Part shown: positions 1 through 9,529 of the stretch, one piece after another | Layout: each line of letters opens with the position of its first letter | Position numbering within the stretch: position 1 is the first letter of the stretch | NCBI GenBank assembly: GCA_019649035.1 | Contig: BMAT01003052.1 | Location: forward strand, 32,415-53,079 | Source of the DNA: Elysia marginata | Taxonomy: Eukaryota; Mollusca; Gastropoda; Plakobranchidae | Reading direction: 5' to 3' | DNA length: 20,665 nucleotides | Notes under the pieces: model-generated | Database searches by the model: none | The model's input: only the letters and a program-made list of their open reading frames with translations | What the model was told of the DNA's origin: nothing | Made by a program: the position numbers and the translations under genes

Positions 1-182
1 TGCTCTTTTTTATAAAGAATGTTAAAGTTCCATTTTTTTAAACTTTTTCTGTAATTTTTTTTACCAATTTATTGTTTTTGAACACATTTGTTTTATGGGG
101 AACGAAATGCTTTTTTTTTATTATTTGTCAACCCTGTCATATTTTTTCAATGAAATTTTAAACTCTTGCTCTTTTAAACCAG

Positions 183-255
183 CTTCCAAATGGGTCAGTC
201 ATTGTCGGCACATACAAGAAGGGCAACATCTTGTTGGTGCTTAGGAAGGGGGAAG
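183..255 (+). CDS. Exon: ectodomain part 1 of the plus-strand receptor
   Basis: The acceptor is TTTTAAACCAG and the donor is AAG|GTAAAT. The exon opens at phase 0 and ends at phase 1. It reads LPNGSVIVGTYKKGN and continues ILLVLRKGE, which looks like the middle beta strands of an Ig V-type fold leading into the cysteine strand in the next exon. It is the shortest exon and rests on phase agreement with the next exon plus local base composition, so it is the least certain of the four. Confidence 0.6.
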
Positions 256-3200
256 GTAAATTATGTGAAATGATCGTCTTTCAACTTTTTTTGTGCCCCT
301 TCCTATGTATTGAGAATTCGAGACCTGTTTACATAATTAAACGCTAGCTGGCGATTCATGTAAGTACTTGTATTGTAACAAATGTCTCGCCTCCAGGCTG
401 AATGTATTGGAAGTCTGAAAAAAGTTATGTTAGAAAATGCCATTTGGAGGTATGATTTGTTTTAAAGTAGCAATAGCTTCATTATTTTTTCACAAAATAG
501 GATAACTTTATAAAGTTGTTTACGTTTTTTGTTGCTTTTGATGAAGCCTGGAAAAATCTTTTGTTCAAAACTGAAACTTCTTTAAAGGTAAACATTGCGA
601 CCTCGGAATCATTTACCCTTCTCTTGAGACAAACACACTATAAAAGTGTGTTTACTTCTTTGTACCTCATACAGTGAGACATTGTGTACGCGACAGCGAT
701 AGTTCATGGTGCCTCTTTTTTTGGATTGTACCAAGCAAAAAGAGCTAAATACTACAAAACAATACATTTGGTGCCATGTCTTTTGCACCATTTGAAAAGT
801 GCATCCGAGCTGACTCCAACATGAATATGTTTAGAAAGGGAAATTAAAGCACAGTCCAACCTCCTACTGGTTGGGTCGGTGTCAGTATAATGTGACCTGC
901 TGAGGCTAAGTCATGGTATCCCCGCTGGTCCCCGTACATTGTCATTGGGACCCAAGCCCTGAGAGCACCTTTGAAGTGGAATTGGGCTTGTAAAAATATC
1001 CTTCAATCAATCTTGGACGCGTGTGCTTTTTCTTGGAAAAATTTTTGGGTTCACTGGAAAACCATCGAATGTTGCCAAGAGTTTAATTTTTTTAACCATT
1101 TTCTTAATACCACGTTTTTAACCGGGTAAATTTTAAGCACCTAGCTACCTCTATGAAAAGACAGAACATTCCCAAAAAAGAAAGTGGAATGCTCAGTCAT
1201 GTTTCTTGAATATAAAACTGTGCTTATCTCAACTCAGATTTTTTATTCGAAATCCAAGTCAGGGCTAGTAATCTGCAGCGTTTATGCTGAATTCAGCTTA
1301 ATTTAGAGTTTAATTTTTTCAAGAAGATAGAGTCAAAATGCAACAAAATGCCTGTATTAGTCTTTTACTTTCATAGTATGCCCGCCCCTCTCGGACCGTC
1401 CTAGATGTTGTTCCCACCCGCACTTCAAGCTTTTGTGTGATGGTGTGTGTGTGTGATGGCTATTCCCAGCCCTGCGTGCAAAGGGGATGGTTTCCTGTGC
1501 TGCCACCCAAAGAACAATATTTGCTAGGGACAAAACTTTTTTTTTTCTTTTTTCTTATAATCAGGTGTGGGAACATTCTCGTGTGAGGTCCAGCAACCGT
1601 CTCCAGCCATGACGTGTGTACCTCCAGACAATCTGCCTCTCTGGCAGGGCAAGTACAAGGTAGACATACATCTCGGCTCCTCAGGTAAGGTACAACTGGC
1701 GGGGATGGTAGGTCGATTGTTTGAATTTTTTGTCAACTTCGAGGTTATATCAGAGTCGGCGATAGCGAGAATTGAAAACGCGCTGCCACACTGTAGTATA
1801 AGGAGCGCTTACATACACCACACCCAGTCACGCTATCCTGACACCTGGCCGACCAGACTTAAAACTAAGTTAAGTTTAGGAAATTGTTTTATAATAGAGT
1901 TTCAAACTTAAGATTTCTGCTCGTCTTTAGGTTTAGGTAGAAAAAAATGTCATCATAATTAACCAAAAAAAATTTCATGGGTATAAGAAACAAAAATTTA
2001 ATTCCAAGAAGACAAGTCTGCTGTAAAATTCATGCATATTTTATGCGTGCATGAACGGATATATATCAGTACAGATGTTAGGTAGCAATTTTGGTTACAT
2101 ATTTTTTATTTTGGTGGCATATTTTGTCATTTTGCTGGCATATTTTGACATTTTGCTGGCATATTTTGTCATTTTGGTGTCATATTTTGTCATTTTGGTG
2201 TCATATTTTGTCATTTGGTGTCATATTTTGTCATTTTGGTGTCATGTTTTGTCATTTGGTGTCTTATTTGGTCATTTTGGTGTCATATTTTGTCATTTGG
2301 TGTCATATTTTGTCATTTTGGTGTCATATTTTGTCATTTTTGTGGTGGAATATTTTGTCAATTTTTAAAAATATCATTACAGGCTTGAGTCCTACAAGCA
2401 CAGGGACTATTATTGTCGCTGCCATTTGCTTTATTGCCTTTGTTGTTGTATCACTACTCCACATCAGAAGTAGAAAAATACAACGTAAAGGTAAAGCTCA
2501 AAGAAAATATTAACATATGATGACTTTTATTAAAAAAAACTAATTTAGGTTGACAATTGTCTTTTTATTGACCTAAAATCTGATAAGCTTTAGAATAAAT
2601 TAAAGTTATATTTTAAAACACATCAACACATTTTCCACATATTTTTTTTACGTACCGGCAGTTCTTTAAAGATGACACATTCTTAGTTTAATGATGTTAG
2701 TTGCTCCAAATCATGTAAGTTCTTTGAAACCAATGATTCCCTATGTAAGTGTTTTCCGGGGGTCATTTTTTTTGCTCATTTGAAATGCCCTATTGTAGAA
2801 AATATAGGAAACATTCAAGCTTTCATCTTTTGATAATTATCATGAAGTCTTAAAAAACTTAAGTTTGTTATTAACTTGGTTTTTTTTTGTTGCTTTTTTG
2901 TTTTTAAGTATATGATTTCAGCTCATCTTATTTACTGATAAGTTTACAATTTTTTCCAGTCATGTTCTACTATTAAGTTTATCATTTTAAACTGCTCACA
3001 CTTTAGCCTTACGACTGTTTCCACTTTTTTCTTCTTTTTTCCTATACAAGGTGCCAAGCGGGGGCAGCCTCTGAGAGCCGAGGAAAGTATAAGAGGGTCT
3101 CATACACACGAGACAGTGCCAGTGGATCGAGTTTCGGCTGTCTATGAAGAACTGTACGGAACAGAAACCCACTACGTGGACATCACAGTTCGGCGTACAT

Positions 3201-3571
3201 CAAATTCTTATCCTGCCTGTAGCCAGACAAGGAACCATGATAGTATCACAGTGAACCCTTCGTTAACTCAGTATGAACTACTGAGTGAAGCGGTGGACGG
3301 ACATGTTTACTGCGACAGTTTGAGTGAAGCGGTGGACGGACATGTGTACGGCGACAGTTTAAAACTCTGTATTGAAGAGAAGAACGCGGTCCAGAAGCCT
3401 GAAGAAGCTGACAACCCCCAGGGCGAACATCCCAACACAGAGGACGGCAAGCCAGCTCAAGAGGGCGACGCCGATTACTTTTCAGGTCTAGAGGTGGATG
3501 AAGATCCCTCGATATATTTAGAGCTCAAAGACGAGGGAAACTCGGCTAACGAAGAATTAGTGAGGAACTAA
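183..3571 (+). CDS. Single-pass membrane receptor with ITAM- and ITIM-like tail (gene unrecognised, 5' partial)
   Basis: The visible coding exons are 183-255, 1565-1684, 2383-2490 and 3051-3571. All junctions use AG/GT, and the phases chain without break (0 to 1, 1 to 1, 1 to 1, 1 to stop). The product ends an extracellular segment with an Ig-like GTFSCEV motif, passes one hydrophobic helix, and has a long acidic tail rich in tyrosine. Four tyrosines sit in Yxx[I/L] settings (YEEL, YVDI, YELL, YLEL). The first two are spaced as an ITAM and the last is an ITIM. Such tails recruit Syk-type kinases or SHP-type phosphatases in known receptors; that role here is inference. The 5' exons with the signal peptide and the rest of the ectodomain lie outside the window. 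I do not recognise a named orthologue; a lineage-specific Ig-superfamily receptor is the likeliest reading. Confidence 0.72.
256..1564 (+). other. Intron of the plus-strand receptor
   Basis: This is AT-rich intron sequence with no supported exon. It holds a dispersed-repeat remnant at about 849-1012, a short GT run near 1440-1455, and a pyrimidine-rich tract just before the acceptor at 1563-1564. Confidence 0.55.
849..1012 (+). repeat. SINE-like dispersed repeat remnant with short ATCA tail
   Basis: The block is GC-richer than its intron, has no open frame that fits the gene, and ends in AATATCCTTCAATCAATC, a short tandem ATCA tail. Internal stretches such as GTCATGGTATCCCCGCTGGT resemble non-autonomous retroelement sequence I associate with gastropod genomes. 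The family assignment is from memory and unverified, and no target-site duplication was clear. Confidence 0.4.
1565..1684 (+). CDS. Exon: ectodomain part 2 with Ig-like cysteine motif
   Basis: The acceptor follows a long T-rich tract (CTTATAATCAG) and the donor is CAG|GTAAGG, a near-perfect consensus. The exon is phase 1 in and phase 1 out. It encodes GVGTFSCEVQQ, then a second cysteine in AMTCVPPDN, then LWQGKYKVDIHLGSSG. The G-x-F-x-C-x-V pattern resembles the F strand of an Ig domain. The GK-Y-KVDIHL part resembles a closing G strand before the membrane stalk. Confidence 0.75.
2095..2362 (+). repeat. Minisatellite, 20-21 bp unit, about 12 copies
   Basis: The unit is ATTTTGGTGTCATATTTTGTC, with 20- and 21-bp versions (one fewer T) intermixed and a few divergent units at each end. 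The array lies in the intron and ends about 20 bases before the acceptor of the transmembrane exon. It therefore supplies, or sits at, the T-rich tract and branch-point region of that acceptor. Confidence 0.9.
2383..2490 (+). CDS. Exon: transmembrane helix of the plus-strand receptor
   Basis: The acceptor is CATTACAG and the donor is AAAG|GTAAAG; phase 1 in, phase 1 out. It encodes a short Ser/Thr stalk (LSPTSTG), then about 20 hydrophobic residues (TIIVAAICFIAFVVVSLL), then a basic stop-transfer sequence (HIRSRKIQRK). The positive-inside rule fits a type I protein with the following exon in the cytoplasm. Confidence 0.85.
2491..3050 (+). other. Intron before the tail exon
   Basis: AT-rich sequence with several T runs and no supported exon. 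It ends in a strong pyrimidine tract (CTTTTTTCTTCTTTTTTCC) before the acceptor TACAAG at 3045-3050. Confidence 0.6.
3051..3571 (+). CDS. Last coding exon: cytoplasmic tail with ITAM-like and ITIM-like motifs
   Basis: The exon opens at phase 1 and runs about 172 codons to TAA at 3569-3571. YEELYGTETHYVDI (3143-3184) satisfies YxxL-x6-YxxI, an ITAM consensus. SIYLEL (3509-3526) satisfies the ITIM consensus [S/I/V/L]xYxx[I/V/L]. TQYELL (about 3266-3280) is another Yxx[L] site. A 39-bp in-frame tandem duplication (3281-3319 and 3320-3358) repeats SEAVDGHVY[C/G]DSL, so HVYxDS occurs twice. The C-terminal half is acidic (Glu/Asp rich) and probably disordered. Codon composition is GC-richer than the surroundings, as expected for a real exon. 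No enzyme domain is visible. Confidence 0.85.
3281..3358 (+). repeat. 39-bp in-frame tandem duplication in the tail exon
   Basis: Two adjacent copies differ at three bases (CTG/TTG, TTT/GTG, TGC/GGC positions). They encode LSEAVDGHVYCDS and LSEAVDGHVYGDS. The period is a multiple of three and keeps the frame. Confidence 0.95.
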
Positions 3572-4125
3572 TTTTATAGCAGCCTATCAAAAGCCACCCT
3601 TGGCAAGGAAAAAATTTGAATTGTATGTTGTGACAATGCAAAGCTTTGTGTTCGGAAATGAGAAAAATGGGTAAAAGATAGGCCTGCGTATGTATATTTT
3701 GTGCTCATAGTGACTTCGCTATACCTGTAGGCTGTAGAGAGTCCTTGCCATACAGCCAGATGGTTCATGTTGAATCTGACGGCAAAGTAAAGAACCAGCA
3801 GATGACTTTTGGCATCGCCACTCGTATTGATCTTCTCAACTTCATCCCTTCCTATGACACAGAACCATGGGTTGGTGGAGAAAAGAGTTTACACTTCGCA
3901 AGTAATGTTGTGGATGAAATAACCGTCAAACTTTGCCCAAAATTCCACATAGATTTAAGTTCCTAAAATAGTTCATAATCTGTCTACAAACAAACTAATC
4001 CTTTTTTTCCTATTTCACATTAATAATTTGATGAAAATTTGCTATGCTTCAATTAAAACTGTTGTCATGTGTTGGTAAGGCGTTCAGATAAAAAAAAGCC
4101 AATAAAAGAAATAAGAACACTTAAC
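3572..4125 (+). other. Probable 3' UTR of the plus-strand receptor
   Basis: Sequence after the stop codon up to the poly(A) signal. An open stretch at 3745-3966 lies inside it and has no supporting signal. The end point near 4125 is inferred from the AATAAA at 4101-4106. Confidence 0.5.
4101..4106 (+). terminator. Poly(A) signal AATAAA
   Basis: AATAAA about 530 bases after the stop codon of the plus-strand receptor, followed within about 30 bases by a GT/T-rich stretch (TGTGATCTTTTCATCTTTTG), as expected of a cleavage and polyadenylation site. Confidence 0.5.
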
Positions 4126-5479
4126 TGTGATCTTTTCATCTTTTGTAAGACATGATTTTTTATGTGTTGTGTTAGTGATTTTAAATTATTTCTAAGATTC
4201 TTTTCCATTCTCATATCATATATCAAATAATGCCAAAGGCGCATTCAATCAAATATCTTAAAAACGTCAGATGAAAATGAAAACTTTTGAAAGCTGGAAC
4301 TGTAACTCCTAACTGATCGGAGTTAATGCAAGTTCAATACTTAAACACTAATGCTAGGGGAATTAAACAAAAATTATAACACATTTCTTCATTTTTGAAC
4401 AAAAAATCATTTATTTCAGTAATAGTTGGATTATGATACTATGGCAGACTTGTTACATGTATAGACAAATAGCATTGATTTTTCATCAAGGGAAGAATAC
4501 AGTATTGACAACAATGTGTAGTATACATAACCACGATCATAATTTATTTTATTGCGTTTCGAAATTAATGATCAATCATCAAGTTCTACATAAAAAAAAC
4601 TTTCATGTTTAACACGTTTATGACACAATTGTACAGTATTTTTTAAACTCACCACAGTCGCAATAGATTATTAAGTTTTACATAGAAAAAAATTTTGTTC
4701 AACACAATTATGACAGATTTGTATTGAAAAAGCTCACCACAGTCGTATATCGTTATTGCGTCTTGTAGATGATCAAATTTCACATGTTCTAATTTATGTT
4801 TCAGATATTTCATAAACAAACACATTTCGTTAACTCCGAACATTAGACTTTGTTTGGGTATACAGACACATGGATATTGCATTGGAGTTGTGAGCAATCA
4901 AGTTTCTTTAAAGCAAACGGCATACTCTAGGTCTACTTCTTGTAATGTAATGGTTGAAAGATCAGGGGGGGGGTATATATTTGTTCATGGATGCCCCAAC
5001 ATTGTTTAAGCCTTGAAGGTAGACTGACCACAAAGATGCTACCCAGAATTGCCTGTTTCGGTATTTTAAAAACCTGGTCTTTCCCCCAAAATAGACATAG
5101 GGTAGCATAACGATTGGTTTCAGGAGTAAATTAACATCCTACGCAAAAGCATTGGTTTAGTCACTACAAAAATAATCGCCTAACTCGCTTGAAGTTCTTT
5201 TGCTTTCTATATAAACATTATGATTTGGACATACAAATAGTCATTCAAACATTTTCGGATTTCCATGTTACTAAAATTTTGATTTGATGGGTAAACTTCC
5301 AACATGGCGATTAGTGTGAAGTGGCTTGAATTTTAAATCTGTACACAACATTGCACTTTTGTAAATTGGAGAAATGTCAATAATTGAGACAAAATGCATA
5401 ATTCATTAAGTTTTGACATGTAGCGTTGCTTAACAAATTCATGCTATAATTTCTCTCACCGCATAGAATGATTGTATAT

Positions 5480-5705
5480 CAAAGTCACCTCACTCTTTCT
5501 CTCCATTCACATCTCTTTCATTATCTCTTTCTTTATCTTTCTTTGTGTATGGCTGTTCCTATCTCTCTCATCTTTTCACTATTAATCTGCCTTTTCTGTC
5601 AGCCTAAATCTGTCTTATTTCCTGCAACTGTACATTCAATGCCCGCCTTCCTTTCTCTGTCTTTCCTTCTATCTCTATCTTTCTTTCTCGCTCTTTCGCT
5701 ATCCA
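5480..5705 (+). repeat. Pyrimidine-rich low-complexity tract
   Basis: Degenerate CTTTCTCT-type DNA on the plus strand, interrupted by ordinary sequence around 5585-5650. It keeps a frame open for about 94 codons only because TC-rich codons cannot form stops. Confidence 0.7.
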
Positions 5706-6167
5706 TAACCCTAACAGTGGATAATCATAAACACACCTCTCATTCAACATGAAGGGGCTTAACTCTCCCTAAATACCTCAGGTCTTTCAATGTTTAGAAA
5801 ATTAGATTCTTTAAAAAAACTTGGTGCAGCGTAACTATACTATAAAAAAGAAAATAGAAATACAAAATAAGCATATAAAAGAAAATTATGAGACAACAAA
5901 TGCAATTCAATTAGGTCATGTGTACAGATCCGAGACGAAATTTGAAGAGTCCTTTGGCGCGTGAAGTATGAAACTGAAAGCCAACAGCTTGAGGCTAATT
6001 CATTAATGGTGTTTTAGAGAACATTGCTGGGTCCTGTAGTTGGGTATTCTATCAGTAACAGCAATTAACTGATGCAAATAATAAAAAATACATTTTGATG
6101 ATAATTACTTAATATGTTAAAGCTTACAAATTATCATACTAATAATATTGTTCATATAAAAATATAT

Positions 6168-6169
<2 letters not shown>

Positions 6170-6226
<57 letters not shown>

Positions 6227-6300
6227 CATAATAATGATGATGATGATGATAATGAGGAGGAGGAGAATTGATGATGACGATGATGATGATGGTTGTTATG
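6170..6300 (+). repeat. Compound (AAT)n / (GAT)n microsatellite
   Basis: About 17 to 20 AAT units, then GATGAT units, then GAGGAGGAG, then GAT again. This is a typical compound trinucleotide microsatellite; the homopolymeric Ile/Asp open stretches are artefacts of it. Confidence 0.95.
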
Positions 6301-6989
6301 TCAAGGATGACAAAAATAAATACAATTATGACAATATTAACAATTAACAATCACAATACATCAACAGACTTAGATTATGGATACATATGAAGATGTTAAT
6401 GATTATGATAATGGCAATAACATGAACACAGGTGATAACACAAGTACATGTAAATATTAACTCAGTATTATTAAAAGTAATGAAGATAATAGTCATAATA
6501 AGTTTTGTAATGATGATAAAGGTGGTGATGATTTCACCATAGGACATTCTTCGATATGATCTTGTTTTATTTTCTACAAAAATGTTCCTAACTAGATGGG
6601 TGGAAACCTTGTGAAATTTGAATAAAATATAGAAGCTGACAGTATCCATGCAGTGTGTCTTTCATTTAAAAAAAACATGTCAATATTTAAACATTTGAGC
6701 AAAATACATGTAGGTAAAGGCAAGAAAGGTAGAAGTTCATACAAACATTACTTTTATATTATTGTATAAAGACAAAATGAGGGATACCATAGTTCCTTTT
6801 TCTACAATATATTTCCTAAGGTGTCATTAGCTCTTTGCCATGAGGCTTACACGTTGAAAGTTTATGAACTAACCACTAAGAAAAATAAAATAACAGAACG
6901 AGAAAAATTTAGTTCAAATAGGACTTCTGAGAATGAAATAAAATTTGCACGTTCCCATTGGATCTCAACCAAAGTTATCACTACCTCTG

Positions 6990-7224
6990 ACACCAAACAT
7001 AACATATCACACACCAAACATACCATATCCCTCGTCAAACATAACGTATCCCACACCAAATATAATGTGTCATACATCAAACTTAACGTGTCACACATCA
7101 AACACAACGTGTCACACATCAAACATAACGTGTCACACATCAAACTTAATGTGTCACACATCAAACACAACGTGTCACACATCAAACATAACGTGTCACA
7201 CATCAAACTTAACGTGTCACACAT
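6990..7224 (+). repeat. 21-bp minisatellite with 63-bp higher-order repeat
   Basis: About 11 units of the type CACATCAAACATAACGTGTCA. Within the homogeneous part (from about 7070), unit subtypes carrying CTTAACG, CACAACG and CATAACG follow each other in order and repeat every 63 bp. Units at the left edge are more diverged. A lone unit-like sequence (ACCAAACATAACATGG) lies near 7624. Confidence 0.9.
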
Positions 7225-7904
7225 CCATCACAAATTGGAAGCTTATCATTGCACACATGATTATCAAAGTTATTAAGTTCCAACCTCATCACAACTTGGA
7301 TTAAATAACGTAGGAAATTGAGAACATTCTAAATACCTAGTGCATTACAAGAGCTTTGGCGTGTAAAATAAAATAAAATACATAGCAAGCATTTATTTAA
7401 GGAAGCGTGTAGTTTGAAGCAGAAAGGCTGCTTCAGCAATGTACTTACATAAACTTAGATACAAAATATACAATTAAATAATACATTTATCGAGCTTTCC
7501 GGTCTCTTAATTTTTTTCACTTATACAAGTTATGAACTGTTTGAGTGACTAGATGAAATGATGTAAAAGTAAACAATGTACACAAATAAAACGGCGAAAA
7601 CACATCACGAAGAATACTCGCTTGACCAAACATAACATGGATTAAAAAAATACTTAGTAGTACACAAAACGAGTCCGCCTATTGGTTCACTATCATTTTA
7701 CTTCAGTACAAAAGAGACGCGCAAAACAGACTATAGCATCATTATACCAGTTAAATTGTCAGGTCTCGTTACAGCGTGTGATCCAATAGATGATAAAGAA
7801 GAGAAGCTTGCAAGAAAATAACCACAATAATACTAGTAAGATGAGCTTATGACTTTCGCAGCATAGTGTTGGGATTTTTGTAATAACAACAAGTTGTTGA
7901 TTAA

Positions 7905-8000
7905 CATGATGGTTATGAAGTTGATGATGGTGATGATTATGATAATGATGATGATGATGATAATGGTGGTGATGATAATTGTGATGGTGACAATGATACC
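7905..8000 (+). repeat. GAT/GGT-rich degenerate microsatellite
   Basis: Degenerate GATGAT/GGTGAT/AATGAT triplets. On the minus strand it appears as His/Ile-rich open stretches, which I regard as artefacts. Confidence 0.85.
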
Positions 8001-8682
8001 TGATGTTTTTAGGGATTGTGACATTGGTGTTAGGCATAAATAATGAGAATGAGAATGCATAACAGGATGAAGAAAAGGACATGGATGATAATCATGATGA
8101 CAACAATGATATATAAAATCATCTTTGTACACGGCAAATATCAGCTTTGGTAAATCATTCTACTCACATTATGATCAATAAACAACAGTGACATTACAAA
8201 TATTCAATGAGACAACTATTGACGTAAAAAGTCTTTGTACTGCAAAAGGTACACTAAGAGTGTCTTGAACGTTTACCCTGATGTATGTTTATGAAAATAT
8301 GACCCGTAGGTCAAACGATGATTCGATGATTCGACAGATGAAGCTTCTTGTCTTTTCTGTAATCCTAAATGATCCTTGATGAATAGACGTGTGTCCTCTG
8401 ATGTTGACGTTTTGTCATTATGAAGTTAGTTTGTGTTGACAGTAATCACGCCGTTTTAGGTAAACGATTGCTTGATGCAAGAAGTCAGTTACTGTTCTCA
8501 TTCATATTTTAAACAGTTAAATAATGTCCGCAGTTTTAAAGGCCCCAGTCCTTTTTATGTGAGATTTTTTAGGCGATTGAGTCACAGCATTCTGAAGCAT
8601 TGTTGCAGAAAATATAAGCACAAACATGGCTGCAGGTGATCATGATAGAGGGGCTTGGCTGTCTTTTCTTTTAATTATAAAT

Positions 8683-8688
8683 TTTATT
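8683..8688 (-). terminator. Possible poly(A) signal of the Kirrel-type gene
   Basis: TTTATT on the plus strand is AATAAA on the minus strand, about 700 bases after the stop codon at 9388-9390. No clear GT-rich downstream element is visible, so this is only a candidate. Confidence 0.25.
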
Positions 8689-8689
8689 T

Positions 8690-9387
8690 TACAGATATAA
8701 ATCTTACCTAGGTCATATATAAGCAGATTATTGCAAGTGGGCTTCCGGTACCCAACATCAGTACTGCTTCAGCTGGTTCAGTTTGGTTCAGATTCTTGTC
8801 TCTACAGTAAGTAACAAAACTCCTAATGTGTACGCCTATTTGTTCCAATATGATTTTTTGTAAGGTGTATCCAGTCCATTTTTTCCTAGTAGGAAAAAAG
8901 AATTTGAAACCATCTCTGATGAAACTGAAAGGTCCATTGAACACCTTTGGCTTTTTTGCCTTCATTAATAAATTTACTTAGATTTACAAGCCGGTCAATG
9001 AAACTTGTTTCACCTCAGCATTGCAGTGTTCAAGGCCGTCAAGCGTTTCACAATGTTTATGAGCTGTTTCATCCTTGACAGCCGGTTTGACACTGACCAT
9101 CCCTGTACAACAAACTGCAAAATAAATTGCAGGTTTTCCGGTTAGGTCTGATGTATTGTCTTTGGTCTGTGATCGAGTTGTATGCTGGTGAAACACAATG
9201 CGCTTATTTTTATACCGTTGGGTTTGCTACAATTGCTTCAGTTTTTCAATAAACTAGTCTCGACTCAGCTGAAGATAAAACACTTTGCCCACTACCGATC
9301 AGTTTCTATTGTCAACGAGCGTAAAACACAACACAACATGGCAAGCTCGAGAGAGAGATATACATGTACAAAAGAATGACACAGTTC
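8690..9387 (-). other. Probable 3' UTR of the Kirrel-type gene
   Basis: Sequence following the minus-strand stop codon. Open stretches of 85 and 70 codons (8708-8965 and 8984-9196) lie here but show no splice link or recognisable motif. The end point depends on the candidate poly(A) signal at 8683-8688. Confidence 0.35.
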
Positions 9388-9529
9388 CTATACATCTGTG
9401 GCCAGTTTGGAATTGCTCATATGCAAGGGAGTTAATCTTGTCATTGTAGGAGGTGGCGTTGACGTGTCGTAGTTATTGGCCCTGAAGCTGCTCATGCTGT
9501 AGTTACCAGAGCCGTACAGAGGGTCGTAT
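9388..9529 (-). CDS. Kirrel: Kirrel-type last exon: C-terminal tail with PDZ ligand
   Basis: The acceptor is CTCTGTCCAG and the exon ends at TAG 9388-9390. It opens by completing a Gly codon and encodes YDPLYGSGNYSMSSFRANNY, then DTSTPPPTMTRLTPLHMS, then NSKLATDV. The YDP..G.Y....FR pattern resembles the distal tail of vertebrate Kirrel1. The final TDV is a class I PDZ-binding sequence; Neph proteins are known to end THV and to bind ZO-1 and Par3 through it. A TPPP proline run could bind SH3 or WW domains. Confidence 0.92.

Larger units (their letters stand above)
4126..8660. other. Intergenic region between two convergent genes
   Basis: No exon could be supported on either strand. Open stretches here come from low-complexity or tandem-repeat DNA. 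Contents in order: plain AT-rich DNA, a G run near 4963-4971, a pyrimidine tract at 5480-5705, an (AAT)n/(GAT)n array, a 21-bp minisatellite and a GAT-rich tract. Confidence 0.55.

Noticed and set aside
3745-3966. Open frame of about 73 codons after the stop of the plus-strand receptor
   Set aside because: It does not start at an ATG, has no acceptor in the right phase, no recognised motif, and lies between a clear stop codon and a poly(A) signal; treated as 3' UTR.
5468-5752. Leu/Ser-rich 94-codon open frame resembling membrane segments
   Set aside because: Produced by a TC-rich low-complexity tract that cannot form stop codons in that frame.
7759-8132. His-rich and Ile-rich minus-strand open frames
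   Set aside because: Translation of a GAT/GGT microsatellite; no start context, splice signals or conservation evidence.
8708-9196. Two minus-strand open frames (85 and 70 codons) below the Kirrel stop codon
   Set aside because: They sit in the probable 3' UTR, are in unrelated frames, and show no domain or splice link.
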